NCBI GenBank assembly: GCA_017999645.1
Contig: JAGNLJ010000001.1
Coordinates: 62,001 to 126,000 of the forward strand
DNA from: Alphaproteobacteria bacterium
Lineage (GTDB): Bacteria; Pseudomonadota; Alphaproteobacteria; Micavibrionales; Micavibrionaceae
DNA: 64,000 bases
Direction of reading: 5' to 3'
Part shown: positions 8,590-16,717 of the stretch, one piece after another
How positions within the stretch are numbered: the stretch's first letter is position 1
Layout: the number at the start of each line of letters is the position of its first letter
Program-made: the position numbers and the translations under genes
Notes under the pieces: model-generated
Told to the model about the DNA's origin: nothing
Databases searched by the model: none
Seen by the model: only the letters and a program-made list of their open reading frames with translations

Positions 8590-9225
8590 ATGCGGTTTTG
8601 GCTGTTTCTGGCGGCTTTTATGTCCTTTGCGCTGCCTGCCCGGGCGGATATGACGGTCTATGAGCTGTTCACGGCGCGGGATTGCCCGTCCTGCCCGCGC
8701 GCCGATGAGCTGTTCGGCCAGATCACCCGCGCCAATCCGCAAATCATCGCGCTGTCCTGTCACGTCACCTATTTCGACCGTCCGGGCCGCGCGGATTCGC
8801 TCTCGGCGCCTTTTTGCGACGGGCGGCAGACGGGATACAAGCAGAGCAAGGTGCTTGACCGCATCTACACACCTGCGGCGGTGGTAAACGGGATGTATGC
8901 CGTGAAGGGCAACGACAAGGACGCGGTGATGGCCGGACTGTCGAGCAGCGGCGTTATTGAGACGGTAAAACCGATCCGGCTTTCGGTGCAGGGGGGATAC
9001 TTAAATATCACGCTGCCTGCTGTGACGGTGAGCGAGCCCGCCGATGTGTGGTTGTTCGCGTACAACAACAGCAACGCGGTGACGTTCCTGACCAAGCTGA
9101 TGCGGTGGAACGGGAAATCGGTGGCGATGGCGTTCCCGGTGGCGAATGTCCCGGCGGCGGGTTACGCCGTAATCGCGCAGACGACGGCGCAGACGCAGAT
9201 ATTTGCGGCGGGCAAGACGAATTAA
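8590..9225 (+). CDS. DUF1223 secreted thioredoxin-like protein
   Basis: A 211-residue protein with a cleavable signal peptide (MRFWLFLAAFMSFALPARA, then D-M-T) and the DUF1223 fold: VYELFTARDCPSCPRADE near the mature N terminus has a CxxC pair as in thioredoxin-like proteins, and ALSCHVTYFDRPGRADS follows. The product is expected in the periplasm. The start at 8590 is chosen over upstream ATGs because it gives a complete signal peptide and is preceded by AAAAGG. Biochemical function is unknown. It is convergent with the exonuclease III gene. Confidence 0.85.
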   Translation: MRFWLFLAAFMSFALPARADMTVYELFTARDCPSCPRADELFGQITRANPQIIALSCHVTYFDRPGRADSLSAPFCDGRQTGYKQSKVLDRIYTPAAVVNGMYAVKGNDKDAVMAGLSSSGVIETVKPIRLSVQGGYLNITLPAVTVSEPADVWLFAYNNSNAVTFLTKLMRWNGKSVAMAFPVANVPAAGYAVIAQTTAQTQIFAAGKTN

Positions 9226-9228
9226 ATT

Positions 9229-10023
9229 TTAAGCAGCGATTTTGAGATCGACCATCACGGGGACGTGGTCGGATGGTTTGTCCCAGTCGCGGGCTTCGAT
9301 ATGGATGTCCTGCGATTGCAGGGATTTTTTCAACGGCTGCGTCACCCAGATGTGATCCAGGCGGCGGCCGCGGTTCGATTTCTTCCAGTCCTGATTGCGG
9401 TAGGACCACCAGGTGTAGAGTTTTTCCTCCGGCGGGATGAAGTGACGCGCGGTGTCAATCCAGTCGAGCGAATCCAGCATTTTGTTCAGGCGCGTGGTTT
9501 CCGGCGGCGTGTGCGAGACGACGGTGAGGAGCTGCTTGTGCGACCAGACGTCGTTTTCGAAAGGAGCGATGTTGAAATCGCCGACGGCGATGAGCTTGTC
9601 GGTTTTCTTGTAGCGCTTCTTGAACCAGCCGGTCATTTCATCGACGAAGTCGAGCTTGTGCTTGAATTTATCGTTGGCGACGGGGTCGGGGATGTCGCCG
9701 CCGGCGGGGATATATAAATTGTGCAGTTCGAAATTTTTGAACTTTGCGGCGATGTGGCGGCAATCCTCGCGCCCGCAGCGATGGTGGACATCGTGTGCAC
9801 TGAACGGTACGCGTGAGATGATGGCGACGCCGTTATAGGATTTCATGCCGCTCATGGCGACGTGTTTATAACCAGCGTCTTTGATTGCCTGCAGCGGGAA
9901 GGTTTCGTCGACGGTTTTGGTTTCCTGCAGGCAGATGATGTCGGGATCGCATTCCTTCATCACGCGGCGCAGATTGTCGATGCGCAGGCGAACGGAATTG
10001 ATGTTCCAGGTCAGGATACGCAT
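9229..10023 (-). CDS. xth: Exodeoxyribonuclease III
   Basis: Endonuclease/exonuclease/phosphatase-fold enzyme for AP-site cleavage and 3' end repair. The 264-residue sequence starts with MRILTWNINSVRLRIDNL, contains the metal-binding Glu in CLQETK (E34), the VGDFNIAPFENDVW motif and the C-terminal catalytic DHVPVMVDL. The length is that of bacterial Xth. It lies 9 bp downstream of ybaB in the same direction, so it probably belongs to the dnaX-ybaB transcript; recR, the usual next gene, is not here. Confidence 0.94.
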   Translation of the reverse strand: MRILTWNINSVRLRIDNLRRVMKECDPDIICLQETKTVDETFPLQAIKDAGYKHVAMSGMKSYNGVAIISRVPFSAHDVHHRCGREDCRHIAAKFKNFELHNLYIPAGGDIPDPVANDKFKHKLDFVDEMTGWFKKRYKKTDKLIAVGDFNIAPFENDVWSHKQLLTVVSHTPPETTRLNKMLDSLDWIDTARHFIPPEEKLYTWWSYRNQDWKKSNRGRRLDHIWVTQPLKKSLQSQDIHIEARDWDKPSDHVPVMVDLKIAA

Positions 10024-10032
10024 TTTATTTTC

Positions 10033-10356
10033 TTAGAACGGGAATTTCGTGTTTTCGTCGACGCCGATGGAATCCATCATCTTCCTGGTTTCTTCCTTGA
10101 CGCGCACATCCTTGGCTTCGCCTGCGTTGTTCATCGCGGCGACGACGAGATCCTCGAGCATGTCCTTGCCGCCGCTGTTCAGGAGCGAGGGGTCAATTGT
10201 CACCGACCTGACGACATTCGCGCAGGACATGGTCACGCGCACGAGGCCATCGCCCGAAGCGCCGCTGACATCGATGTCCTTGAGTTTTTCCTGAATCTCT
10301 TCAAGTTTCTCCTGAACCAGTTTGGCCTGTTGCATCATTTTCTGAATATTGAGCAT
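10033..10356 (-). CDS. ybaB: YbaB/EbfC nucleoid-associated protein
   Basis: A 107-residue DNA-binding protein starting MLNIQKMMQQAKLVQEK, the standard YbaB N-terminal helix, with the domain VSGASGDGLVRVTMSC and a C-terminal EDLVVAAMNNAGEAK helix. It follows dnaX by 3 bp, the usual dnaX-ybaB pair. Members form dimers that bind DNA and influence nucleoid structure and gene expression. Confidence 0.95.
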   Translation of the reverse strand: MLNIQKMMQQAKLVQEKLEEIQEKLKDIDVSGASGDGLVRVTMSCANVVRSVTIDPSLLNSGGKDMLEDLVVAAMNNAGEAKDVRVKEETRKMMDSIGVDENTKFPF

Positions 10357-10359
10357 CGC

Positions 10360-12021
10360 TTAATCCTTGTTTTCTTCTCTAGCAGTTATATCCGTTAATT
10401 GGGCGCCGGGAAAGATGGCGAGAATCTGCGCGACTTCCGGCAGTGCCAGCGCTTCGGCGAATTCGGCGGCGCGAGCGTTTTGTTTCCTTTCGGCGAGGGT
10501 TGGCTCGCCGGGCAGGCCGGAAATGCTGACCATCCAGCGGCGGCCCGTAAGTTTGGTAAGGATGGGCCCGAGTTCCTGTGCGAGTTTGGGGGGCGCATGT
10601 TCGTGCGGGCGGATTTCAAGGCGGCCTTCCTCGAGGCGGACGAGATGGACGGATTGGTAAATCTGGCTGGAGAGCATGACTTCGCCGGCTTCACCCAGCA
10701 GCGAGACGATGTCTTCGAGATTGCGGACGGCGTGTTCGCCCTGGATTTGCGGCTCAGGTGCCAGTGCGGCCTGTGTCGAGCCTTTGCCTGAATTCATTGG
10801 CGCGCGGGCAACGGGCGCATAATCGCGTGAAGGTGCAGTGGCGACCATGGTCTGGCCGTTCGTGCTTGCGGGCTGGTCTTTTAGTTTGCGGATGAGATCG
10901 ACCGGGTCGGGCAGGTCGGCGGCGTAGCTAAGGCGGATGATAATCATCTCGGCGGCGGCGTGCGGCGCGGGCGCGTTCTGAACTTCATTCAAACCTTTAA
11001 GCAAAATTTGCCATGTGCGGCCCAATGTGGGCATCGACAATTCCGCAGCGAGCGCGGCGAGGCGTTTGTCTTCGGTTTTGGCTTTCGGGATTGCGCGAAG
11101 TTTCGTGAGAAGGTGCGTGAAATCGAGAAGATCTTGGATGAGTACGAGCGGATCGCCGCCGGAGCGGTACATTTCATCCATGATTTTCAGCGCTTCGGGC
11201 ATGTCGCCGGTCAGCGCTTTTTCGAGAAGATCTAACGTGCGGCCACGGTCGCCGAGGCCGAGCATGTCGGTGACAAGCTGCGCGGTGATTTTTTCGCCGC
11301 CAAGAGAAATGGCCTGATCTAACAATGAAAGACCGTCGCGGACCGAGCCGTCGGCGGCGCGGGCGATCTGTGCAATTGCTTCATCCTCGGCCTTCACCTT
11401 TTCTTTTTTGCAGATATTCAGGAAATGGTCCGAGAGCGTCGGGATGTCGACTCGGCGCAGATCAAAGCGCTGGCAGCGCGAAAGAACGGTGAGCGGAACC
11501 TTGCGGATTTCCGTCGTCGCGAAAATAAATTTCACGTGCGGCGGCGGCTCCTCCAGAGTTTTGAGCAGCGCGTTGAATGCCGATTTCGAGAGCATGTGCA
11601 CTTCGTCGATGACGTAGATTTTGTAGCGGGCCTCGGTCGGGGCGTAGCGCACGCCATCTAAAATTTCGCGCATGTTCTCGACGCCTGTATGCGAGGCGGC
11701 GTCCATTTCGATGACGTCGGGGTGGCGGTCCTCTGCGATAGCGCGGCAGAGCGAGCAGTCATCCGTTGAGCCCGTGGTCGGGCCTGATTTTCCATCCGGG
11801 CCTTTGTAGTTAAGCGCCTTGGCGATGATGCGGGCGGTTGTCGTTTTGCCGACGCCGCGGACGCCGGTCAGCATGAAAGCGTGCGCAACGCGTCCGGAGT
11901 CTATGGCGTTTTTCAGCGTGCGGACGAGGGCGTCCTGGCCGATCAGCTCGTCAAAATTACGGGGACGATATTTCCGGGCAAGGACGCGGTATTCGGGGGC
12001 GGGAGCTTTGTTATCGGACAT
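10360..12021 (-). CDS. dnaX: DNA polymerase III subunit gamma/tau
   Basis: Clamp-loader ATPase. The 553-residue protein has the N-terminal AAA+ domain starting YRVLARKYRPRNFDELIGQ, Walker A GVRGVGKTTTAR, the zinc cysteines around CSLCRAI, Walker B YVIDEVHMLS, sensor ATTEIRKVPLTVLSRCQRF, and a shorter C-terminal tau region after residue ~370. Its start is followed upstream by the SRP RNA gene on the same strand, a common neighbourhood. I did not find a clear slippery site for a gamma form. Confidence 0.96.
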   Translation of the reverse strand: MSDNKAPAPEYRVLARKYRPRNFDELIGQDALVRTLKNAIDSGRVAHAFMLTGVRGVGKTTTARIIAKALNYKGPDGKSGPTTGSTDDCSLCRAIAEDRHPDVIEMDAASHTGVENMREILDGVRYAPTEARYKIYVIDEVHMLSKSAFNALLKTLEEPPPHVKFIFATTEIRKVPLTVLSRCQRFDLRRVDIPTLSDHFLNICKKEKVKAEDEAIAQIARAADGSVRDGLSLLDQAISLGGEKITAQLVTDMLGLGDRGRTLDLLEKALTGDMPEALKIMDEMYRSGGDPLVLIQDLLDFTHLLTKLRAIPKAKTEDKRLAALAAELSMPTLGRTWQILLKGLNEVQNAPAPHAAAEMIIIRLSYAADLPDPVDLIRKLKDQPASTNGQTMVATAPSRDYAPVARAPMNSGKGSTQAALAPEPQIQGEHAVRNLEDIVSLLGEAGEVMLSSQIYQSVHLVRLEEGRLEIRPHEHAPPKLAQELGPILTKLTGRRWMVSISGLPGEPTLAERKQNARAAEFAEALALPEVAQILAIFPGAQLTDITAREENKD

Positions 12022-12086
12022 AGGTATTATCTAGAGCGATTCACCCAAAACCGCAAATGGCCGACATCAGTTATGAGGAGGAAAGT

Positions 12087-12170
12087 GGAAGACCGGACCC
12101 GAACCAAATTCGTTACGGCTGCTGCCTTTCGGCCCTGACCGGGTTGGCGATAGATCCGCCCCGATCTTCC
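12087..12170 (-). ncRNA. ffs: Small signal recognition particle RNA (4.5S)
   Basis: Read on the minus strand, the segment contains the universally conserved SRP domain IV: GGTCAGG, the GNRA-type tip GCCGAAAGGC and GCAGCAGCC. The ends GGAAGA (minus strand from 12170) and TCTTCC (to 12087) pair to close the hairpin. This RNA scaffolds Ffh for co-translational membrane targeting. Ends are estimated from base pairing and could be a few bases off. It lies between dnaX and the tRNA-Thr locus. Confidence 0.93.
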
Positions 12171-12289
12171 GGGGATACATATAAGGACTGGCGCGCGGGT
12201 CTGCAAGCTGCGCGGTCAGTATATTGACATAATAAAAATGAGGAAAAGGATTGAAACCGCGGCGGGTTTCCATGTATTGGATAGGCCAA

Positions 12290-12327
12290 GCCGTTGTAGC
12301 TCAGGGGTAGAGCATCGCATTCGTAAT
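12290..12327 (+). pseudogene. 5' half of a disrupted tRNA-Thr(CGT); left island junction
   Basis: The 38 bp are identical except for one base to the first 38 bp of the intact tRNA-Thr at 12424, covering acceptor strand GCCGTTG, D-arm and the anticodon loop TTCGTAA, and then homology stops. The acceptor strand GCCGTTG is complementary to CAACGGC at the end of the 3' half at 30198-30240, not to the CGACGGC of the nearby intact gene. The two halves therefore once formed a single tRNA that was split by insertion. Confidence 0.85.
12319..12327 (+). other. Probable left attachment core (attL)
   Basis: ATTCGTAAT is shared exactly between the left and right tRNA halves (12319-12327 and 30198-30206), and neighbouring bases differ on the island side at both ends. 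It spans the anticodon loop, a typical crossover place for tyrosine recombinases in tRNA genes. The precise crossover within the 9 bp cannot be resolved. Confidence 0.7.
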
Positions 12328-12423
12328 TATAAGGTCTGTCGGCGAAAGCGGTGAAAGTTTAGGGGCTTACGATCTTGGCCTCGGCCGAAATAAGGCTATA
12401 AGAAGGTCGGCACATTTTTGGAA

Positions 12424-12498
12424 GCCGTCGTAGCTCAGGGGTAGAGCATCGCATTCGTAATGCGAGGGTCGGAGGTTCAAATCCTCTCGACGGCACCA
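12424..12498 (+). tRNA. tRNA-Thr (anticodon CGT), complete
   Basis: A full 75-base cloverleaf: acceptor stem GCCGTCG/CGACGGC, D-arm with GCTC/GAGC, anticodon stem TCGCA/TGCGA around the loop TTCGTAA (anticodon CGT, reading ACG), T-arm GGAGG/CCTCT with TTCAAAT loop, discriminator A and an encoded CCA end. It lies inside the island, 97 bp from the left junction, and would replace the tRNA gene destroyed by the insertion. Confidence 0.96.
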
Positions 12499-12547
12499 TT
12501 TTCATCGACATAAAAAAGGAAATTCTCATCGGGCTGGAGACTGGATT

Positions 12548-13465
12548 TTATTCTGCGGTAAAAGGCGGTGTAGGAGTTATTGTAGAAGCAATCTGTAATG
12601 CTAAATCGATCGAAATTTTCTTTGATGGATAGGCCGCTAGAACGAGAGAGGGAATGAATCTTTGTGTAATATCAGAAAAAGTATGCCCAAAAGAACGCTC
12701 CCCTTTTTTACCCAGCTGTTCCGCAATATTTTTAATATCTGTCGTGGATATTCCAGTTCCTTCCAAATAAGTTGATAGTAGCCTTTGACGCATTTCGAGA
12801 TTTGGGCGTTCAAACTGAAAAACAGCTGCTGCTCTTCGCTGAATTGCCGGATCAAGTGCACTAAGTCGGTTAGTGCACATGATTGTTAAGCAGGCCAAGC
12901 GATCCCCAGCAATATCGTCGATACCCCGTATCAATGCATTAACCCCGGCGCGATCTTCATGATGCATCTGCGCCAGTTCTCGCGATTGAGCCAATGCGTC
13001 CGCTTCATCGATTAGGAGAATTGTCGAGCTTCCTTTTTTGCCAGCGCTATTCTTTTTCGAGGAATGGGAACGAAGATACCGGAATGCCTCAGAAATTAGT
13101 GTCGTCATTTCACCAACTGCTCCGCTCCCTCGCGCCCGCAAACTCAGGCAAAACAATTCAACAGGAAGCTTTGTTGTACGAGCGAGTCGGTCGCCAAATG
13201 TAGAGGCGAGTTCAGTTTTCCCGGTACCAACGTCGCCGGCAAAAATAAACAAAGGGGGACGACCCAAGAGGAGATCCAGGGCGGGTAATCGCGTGCTATG
13301 CTTATCAGTGCTCCACTTTTCCAAAAGATCGGGGCGCAGCAAGGCTTCCGCTTCCTTTTCCAGCCGCTCCTTAACGGTATCAAGACCAACGAGAGCTTCA
13401 TATCGCTGATGAAAACTGGCGTCTGGGAAGGTCACTACTGTTTCAAAAAGATCGTCGATATTCAT
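12548..13465 (-). CDS. CBASS TRIP13/Pch2-like AAA+ ATPase (Cap6)
   Basis: A 305-residue AAA+ protein with Walker A AGDVGTGKTELA (about residues 76-87), Walker B STILLIDEADALA (148-159), sensor TIMCTNRLSALDPAIQRR and arginine finger region. Next to a HORMA protein and a CD-NTase it fits Cap6, the TRIP13-like remodeller that disassembles the active HORMA-CD-NTase complex and so switches off type III CBASS signalling. The ATG at 13465 overlaps the HORMA stop (ATGA), giving translational coupling; the longer frame to 13537 would overlap the HORMA gene out of frame. Assignment rests on motifs and neighbours. Confidence 0.85.
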   Translation of the reverse strand: MNIDDLFETVVTFPDASFHQRYEALVGLDTVKERLEKEAEALLRPDLLEKWSTDKHSTRLPALDLLLGRPPLFIFAGDVGTGKTELASTFGDRLARTTKLPVELFCLSLRARGSGAVGEMTTLISEAFRYLRSHSSKKNSAGKKGSSTILLIDEADALAQSRELAQMHHEDRAGVNALIRGIDDIAGDRLACLTIMCTNRLSALDPAIQRRAAAVFQFERPNLEMRQRLLSTYLEGTGISTTDIKNIAEQLGKKGERSFGHTFSDITQRFIPSLVLAAYPSKKISIDLALQIASTITPTPPFTAE

Positions 13466-13983
13466 GCTGCGTGTGACCGAAATGTTTTTCTTGTAAGCGA
13501 TACTCCGCTCGATGAATATGAACGATCTTCTTGCCAATACCCAAGACCTTCTTTAGGTCCAGCGCCAACGCCACGCTTAAATGGCAAGTTATTATAAACC
13601 CTGTCTTTTTCTTCCTGAGAAAGCTGAGTCCATTTCGAAGACCATGTCATTTGATTGAAGAACGAAGCAGCCGACACATCAATTCCCGAAATCACTCCAC
13701 CGGGCCGATCATCCGCAGCGTTTAAATTCCCTGAACTGTCAACGCTGTATTGCCAAGAAAGAATACGCTCGCCCCCTTTTTGAAAACCAAACTCATAGGA
13801 TGAAACGTAGCCATCACGTAGCATCAGGGCCAGCTCAGTCCCGTAATCATTTATCTCATTCTCAGTCGGTCGATTATAGAGTTGTTTGCATCTCCACATA
13901 TCGCTTGTAACTTTAGATGCAAGATACTTAGCCTGTGTCAGGGTGAACGACTCGCTGGCCGTTCGGGTCATTGTAAAACTCAT
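13462..13983 (-). CDS. CBASS bacterial HORMA domain protein (Cap7)
   Basis: A 173-residue protein whose N-terminal half (TLTQAKYLASKVTSDMWRC, then YNRPTENEINDYGTELALML and DGYVSSYEFGF) matches bacterial HORMA proteins found with CD-NTases. In type III CBASS the HORMA protein senses phage peptides, wraps them with its C-terminal safety belt and activates the CD-NTase. The C-terminal third here (LPFKRGVGAGPKEGLGYWQE) would be the belt. It starts 6 bp after the CD-NTase stop and overlaps the TRIP13 start. Family recognition is by sequence pattern and context. Confidence 0.82.
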   Translation of the reverse strand: MSFTMTRTASESFTLTQAKYLASKVTSDMWRCKQLYNRPTENEINDYGTELALMLRDGYVSSYEFGFQKGGERILSWQYSVDSSGNLNAADDRPGGVISGIDVSAASFFNQMTWSSKWTQLSQEEKDRVYNNLPFKRGVGAGPKEGLGYWQEDRSYSSSGVSLTRKTFRSHAA

Positions 13984-13989
13984 AACTTC

Positions 13990-14976
13990 TCAAGCATTAA
14001 AGCTTGCTCCCATCAGTTCGCGCCAGCATTCGACTGCTTCGCCTTTGGTCTGGCAGTTGCGTGCATAACTCAATGCATCAAGAGCCTGACCGGACATTTC
14101 AATTAATTTAAGCCGTGTTGAATCTGTCATATCCGACGCGACGTTATTCTTAGGATTTACTGGGTCAAAAATCTCCACGGGATTTGATGTATGTCCGGGC
14201 AGATCAGAAGCACCATAATTGTCCGTGAATGCAATCCTTTCCTTCAGCCCAGTTTTCTGGATATAAACGAAAAAATTTTCCAGACCGGTGTGGTAATCAC
14301 TGAAATCGGCGCCATTATCTGCCAGCTTCGCCATGATTAACTCAACAAGAAATGAGCGCAATGTGAAGTTGTCCGTATCGGTTTCGCGCTGCAGGACCCA
14401 CCATTTAAGCAGACGTATCACCTGCGAGAAATGCGTCGGTTGCTTCTCCTTTCGCTTGCGGATGAAATCCAGGTGAAGGGGAATGCTCGTGAGAATTCGT
14501 TCTCCAGTTCTCCGATCCCAAAGATACCCACGCCATTGCGGATCGCCGGTATAATAGATCGGCGCAATTTCTACATCCAGACCTGTTCCAGAAAACGAGA
14601 TGACGATACAAGGCCCATCAATCTTAATCTTATCCTGTGAAATTTGACTATACGTTGTCCGCAAGCGCGTCAGAAGCAGTTCCAGAAGTGGAGCGATATT
14701 GTTAGGAGCATCACCCTCTCCTTTTATATAAACTGCAACATCGATGTCATTAAGGGTTTTGAGGGAGGTTCCCTTGGCCAAACTTCCTGAAAGAATCATC
14801 TTCGCGAGGCCAATCTCGGGATGCTCTGAAATATATCGTTCCAGGTGATCACGAAGTGTATTAACTTGTTCGCGATACCTCTGCGCATCCTCGGTACGCA
14901 AGTTTACTTTCTGAGCCGCAAATGTCGCTAACTCACTCTGCGTAATTTCTGGTGTTGCAAATTTGTATGCTTCCAT
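13990..14976 (-). CDS. CBASS CD-NTase (cGAS/DncV-like nucleotidyltransferase)
   Basis: A 328-residue Pol-beta-fold enzyme that would make a cyclic oligonucleotide second messenger after phage infection. The nucleotidyltransferase motif is ILSGSLAKGTSLKTLNDIDV: G64-S65 followed by the metal ligands D77 and D79, with the third acidic residue in LDVEIAPIYY (D134/E136). The length and association with HORMA and TRIP13 genes suggest the CD-NTase clade of type III CBASS (often CdnC or CdnD); the nucleotide product cannot be told from sequence. The ATG at 14976 is preferred; the frame is open to 15039 but without conserved sequence. Confidence 0.88.
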   Translation of the reverse strand: MEAYKFATPEITQSELATFAAQKVNLRTEDAQRYREQVNTLRDHLERYISEHPEIGLAKMILSGSLAKGTSLKTLNDIDVAVYIKGEGDAPNNIAPLLELLLTRLRTTYSQISQDKIKIDGPCIVISFSGTGLDVEIAPIYYTGDPQWRGYLWDRRTGERILTSIPLHLDFIRKRKEKQPTHFSQVIRLLKWWVLQRETDTDNFTLRSFLVELIMAKLADNGADFSDYHTGLENFFVYIQKTGLKERIAFTDNYGASDLPGHTSNPVEIFDPVNPKNNVASDMTDSTRLKLIEMSGQALDALSYARNCQTKGEAVECWRELMGASFNA

Positions 14977-15078
14977 AATGCTGGGCCTTTGCAGTACAGA
15001 AACCCCACATCTAGTGATGCTAGAGATTCTGAAACACAATAGATTGCGTTATTGCACTAAACATGTCAAATTAAATGC
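14977..15078. promoter_or_regulatory. Divergent CBASS intergenic region
   Basis: About 100 bp separate the CD-NTase operon (minus) from the membrane effector gene (plus), so both promoters must lie here. A TTGACA hexamer on the minus strand (15064-15069) could be a -35 box for the CD-NTase operon, but the -10 match 17 bp further is poor. The region is AT-rich. Confidence 0.35.
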
Positions 15079-15825
15079 ATGACATCAAAAGAATATTTTG
15101 ATCGCGCTACCTTAGCCGAAATCTGGAGCGGATGGATTTTTATAGGTGTACTTGCTCTTTCATTGACAGCGCTCATAGTGCCGCAAGCAGGGGTTCAGGA
15201 CATCGTTAATCCATTGCTCATTGCAATATGCATAATAGGAGTGGCTGTCAGCGCAATAGGCTCATTCTGTCAGAACGAGGGAAACCAGCTCCTCCGAGCG
15301 ACACAGCTTACGAACGCGTTCGACGTTCCCATTGGCACGACTGCAAGGAGCGACTATTACAACAACCTTTTCCCGCCTTCTGTAGACCGGCTGGCTGCCA
15401 CGACATTTGAAAATTCGCTTTTTACCTCGACTGTTCTCAACGTCATGCTTAAAAAAGTTCGTTTAAAAATTGCTGGATACATCTTCGTGTTCATTCTCTT
15501 GATGGCATTTCGATGGAGCTCAACAAATACACTACTGCTTTTTGCACAAACGGTATTTTCTGTTGATGTCGTTTGGCACTGGCTGCGGATGGAGCGGTTT
15601 CTTATGAGAGCGTGCAGAGTTAAACGAGAATTACATCAACTTTTTATGCATGGGGGGATTGCTGGCGATAAAAAAGGATTTGCTATCGCCCTTGCCGCTT
15701 TCTCGAATTATGAATGTGCCAAGGATGAAGCGGCAATGCCTCTTGATGGTAAAATTTTTGAAAAAATAAATATCCAAGCAACAAAGGAATGGGATGAACT
15801 TCGAGCAAGACTAAATATCCCATAG
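15079..15825 (+). CDS. Four-helix membrane protein, probable CBASS effector
   Basis: A 248-residue protein with four hydrophobic segments (about residues 17-35, 44-63, 131-146, 150-169) and a soluble stretch between helices 2 and 3 (LRATQLTNAFDVPIG, then YYNNLFPPSVDRLAATTFEN). The C-terminal ~75 residues are soluble. It is the only unassigned gene beside the CBASS operon and is transcribed divergently from it. CBASS effectors of this size are often membrane proteins that disrupt the inner membrane when cyclic nucleotide binds, such as S-4TM-type proteins. I do not recognise the exact family, so the effector role is inference from position and topology. Confidence 0.65.
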   Translation: MTSKEYFDRATLAEIWSGWIFIGVLALSLTALIVPQAGVQDIVNPLLIAICIIGVAVSAIGSFCQNEGNQLLRATQLTNAFDVPIGTTARSDYYNNLFPPSVDRLAATTFENSLFTSTVLNVMLKKVRLKIAGYIFVFILLMAFRWSSTNTLLLFAQTVFSVDVVWHWLRMERFLMRACRVKRELHQLFMHGGIAGDKKGFAIALAAFSNYECAKDEAAMPLDGKIFEKINIQATKEWDELRARLNIP

Positions 15826-15929
15826 CGGTTAAAAAGCGTACGCTGCTTACAGCGCTAGCTATCCGAAGCATTAAACGCTTTCGAATTGAAATTAATCAAT
15901 ATAAAGTTACCCCTGGATTAGCTTTGGCT

Positions 15930-16078
15930 GGTCCGGGGCGTTAGAAACCCCACTGTTAGCGGTGACGTGTCCGTTATCACGTTGCTTCTCGGCTTATGGC
16001 CGGGGGGCGGCGGCGCATGTCCAAGCTTCGGCTAAAGGCCGTCGCGGTCGTCTAACAGCGGCTTCTAAACCTCCGGCC
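15930..16078 (+). other. Long imperfect inverted repeat, possible structured RNA
   Basis: In the 300-bp gap after the effector gene, 15930-15961 (core GTTAGAAACCCCACTGTTAG) is imperfectly complementary to 16052-16078 (core CTAACAGCGGCTTCTAAACC). The ~90 bp between are GC-rich with further self-complementary parts, and the right arm runs straight into a strong rho-independent terminator. No reading frame fits. It could be a non-coding RNA or regulatory leader of the island; I cannot match it to a named family. Confidence 0.4.
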
Positions 16079-16109
16079 ACCAAGAGCAATCTTGGTGGCT
16101 TTTTCTTTT
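16077..16109 (+). terminator. Rho-independent terminator
   Basis: A perfect 9-bp stem, CCACCAAGA (16077-16085) and TCTTGGTGG (16090-16098), closes a GCAA tetraloop and is followed by CTTTTTCTTTT. It lies just downstream of the inverted-repeat region and about 17 bp before the start of the next gene, so it may end a short RNA or act as an attenuator for that gene. Confidence 0.85.
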
Positions 16110-16125
16110 GCAAAAGGAGTTAAAA

Positions 16126-16554
16126 ATGATAAACGCCGTTTTTACAATTTTGTCTTTAATTATAATTTTCGGAGCAGGGTGGCTTTGTTGGTGCGCGCTA
16201 CAGGTCATTGAGAGATTGGGCCTCAGGGCCATCGACAAGATGCGCGGTATATCCCCGGAGGATAGAACGCTGCGGCGTGAAGAGAAGCTTCTGCAAGGCG
16301 AAAAAAACAAACTCGCCAAGGCGGAACAGACCAAGGCGGTGAGAGAAGATTTTCTGCGCCGTCGAAAAGCCATACAACAGGAAATGGGTCTGACCCGGAC
16401 TGTTTCAATCTTCGAGGGCTGGGCGTCGATAGCATGGGTTATCTTCATGGCGTTTTTATTGTTTAAGTTAATTGGCTACTTGGGCACTTCGGAAAGGCAC
16501 ATGGAATCTTTGATGGAACGAAGTGGCCATTACAGCGCCGGGAAAGGGCAGTAA
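16126..16554 (+). CDS. Hypothetical membrane-anchored coiled-coil protein
   Basis: A 142-residue protein with an N-terminal transmembrane segment (VFTILSLIIIFGAGWLCWCAL), a central charged coiled coil (about residues 45-95, rich in Lys, Glu and Arg) and a second hydrophobic segment near residues 100-118 (WASIAWVIFMAFLLFKLIG). The start at 16126 has AAGGAG 7 bp upstream; the earlier ATG at 16108 lies inside the terminator tail. It is unknown to me. It belongs to the island and is convergent with the VapE gene. Confidence 0.55.
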   Translation: MINAVFTILSLIIIFGAGWLCWCALQVIERLGLRAIDKMRGISPEDRTLRREEKLLQGEKNKLAKAEQTKAVREDFLRRRKAIQQEMGLTRTVSIFEGWASIAWVIFMAFLLFKLIGYLGTSERHMESLMERSGHYSAGKGQ

Positions 16555-16600
16555 CAAATCTGCTAAATTTGGGGTCACTCACGCGCGCGAGCGCGAGGAC

Positions 16601-16717
16601 GTAACGTCAGAAACGACGGTAACGTCCAAGCCCGAAGGCGCGAGAAGCCGAAATCTCGCCGCCGAAGATTCTACTCCTCTCTCTTATTTTTATCGTTACT
16701 ACCGTTACCACCGTTAC
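16601..16717. repeat. GTTACG-type short repeats (iteron-like)
   Basis: Three CGTTAC units lie exactly 9 bp apart at 16694, 16703 and 16712, and the reverse complement GTAACG occurs at 16601 and 16619. Related GTAACG/GTTACG units recur at 21222-21243, upstream of the integrase, so the replication-integration module is bracketed by this motif. They could be binding sites for the island replication or regulatory proteins. The 202-bp gap has no convincing gene. Confidence 0.45.

Noticed and set aside
13990..14976. Kanamycin-type nucleotidyltransferase resistance gene
   Set aside because: Length, motif spacing and the adjacent HORMA and TRIP13 genes fit a CBASS CD-NTase much better.
15940..16066. 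GTTAGAA and TCTAACA motifs reminiscent of integron attC core sites
   Set aside because: The motifs occur in the wrong order (GTTAG first, CTAAC second), there is no intI or cassette array, and the arms pair as one hairpin-like unit.
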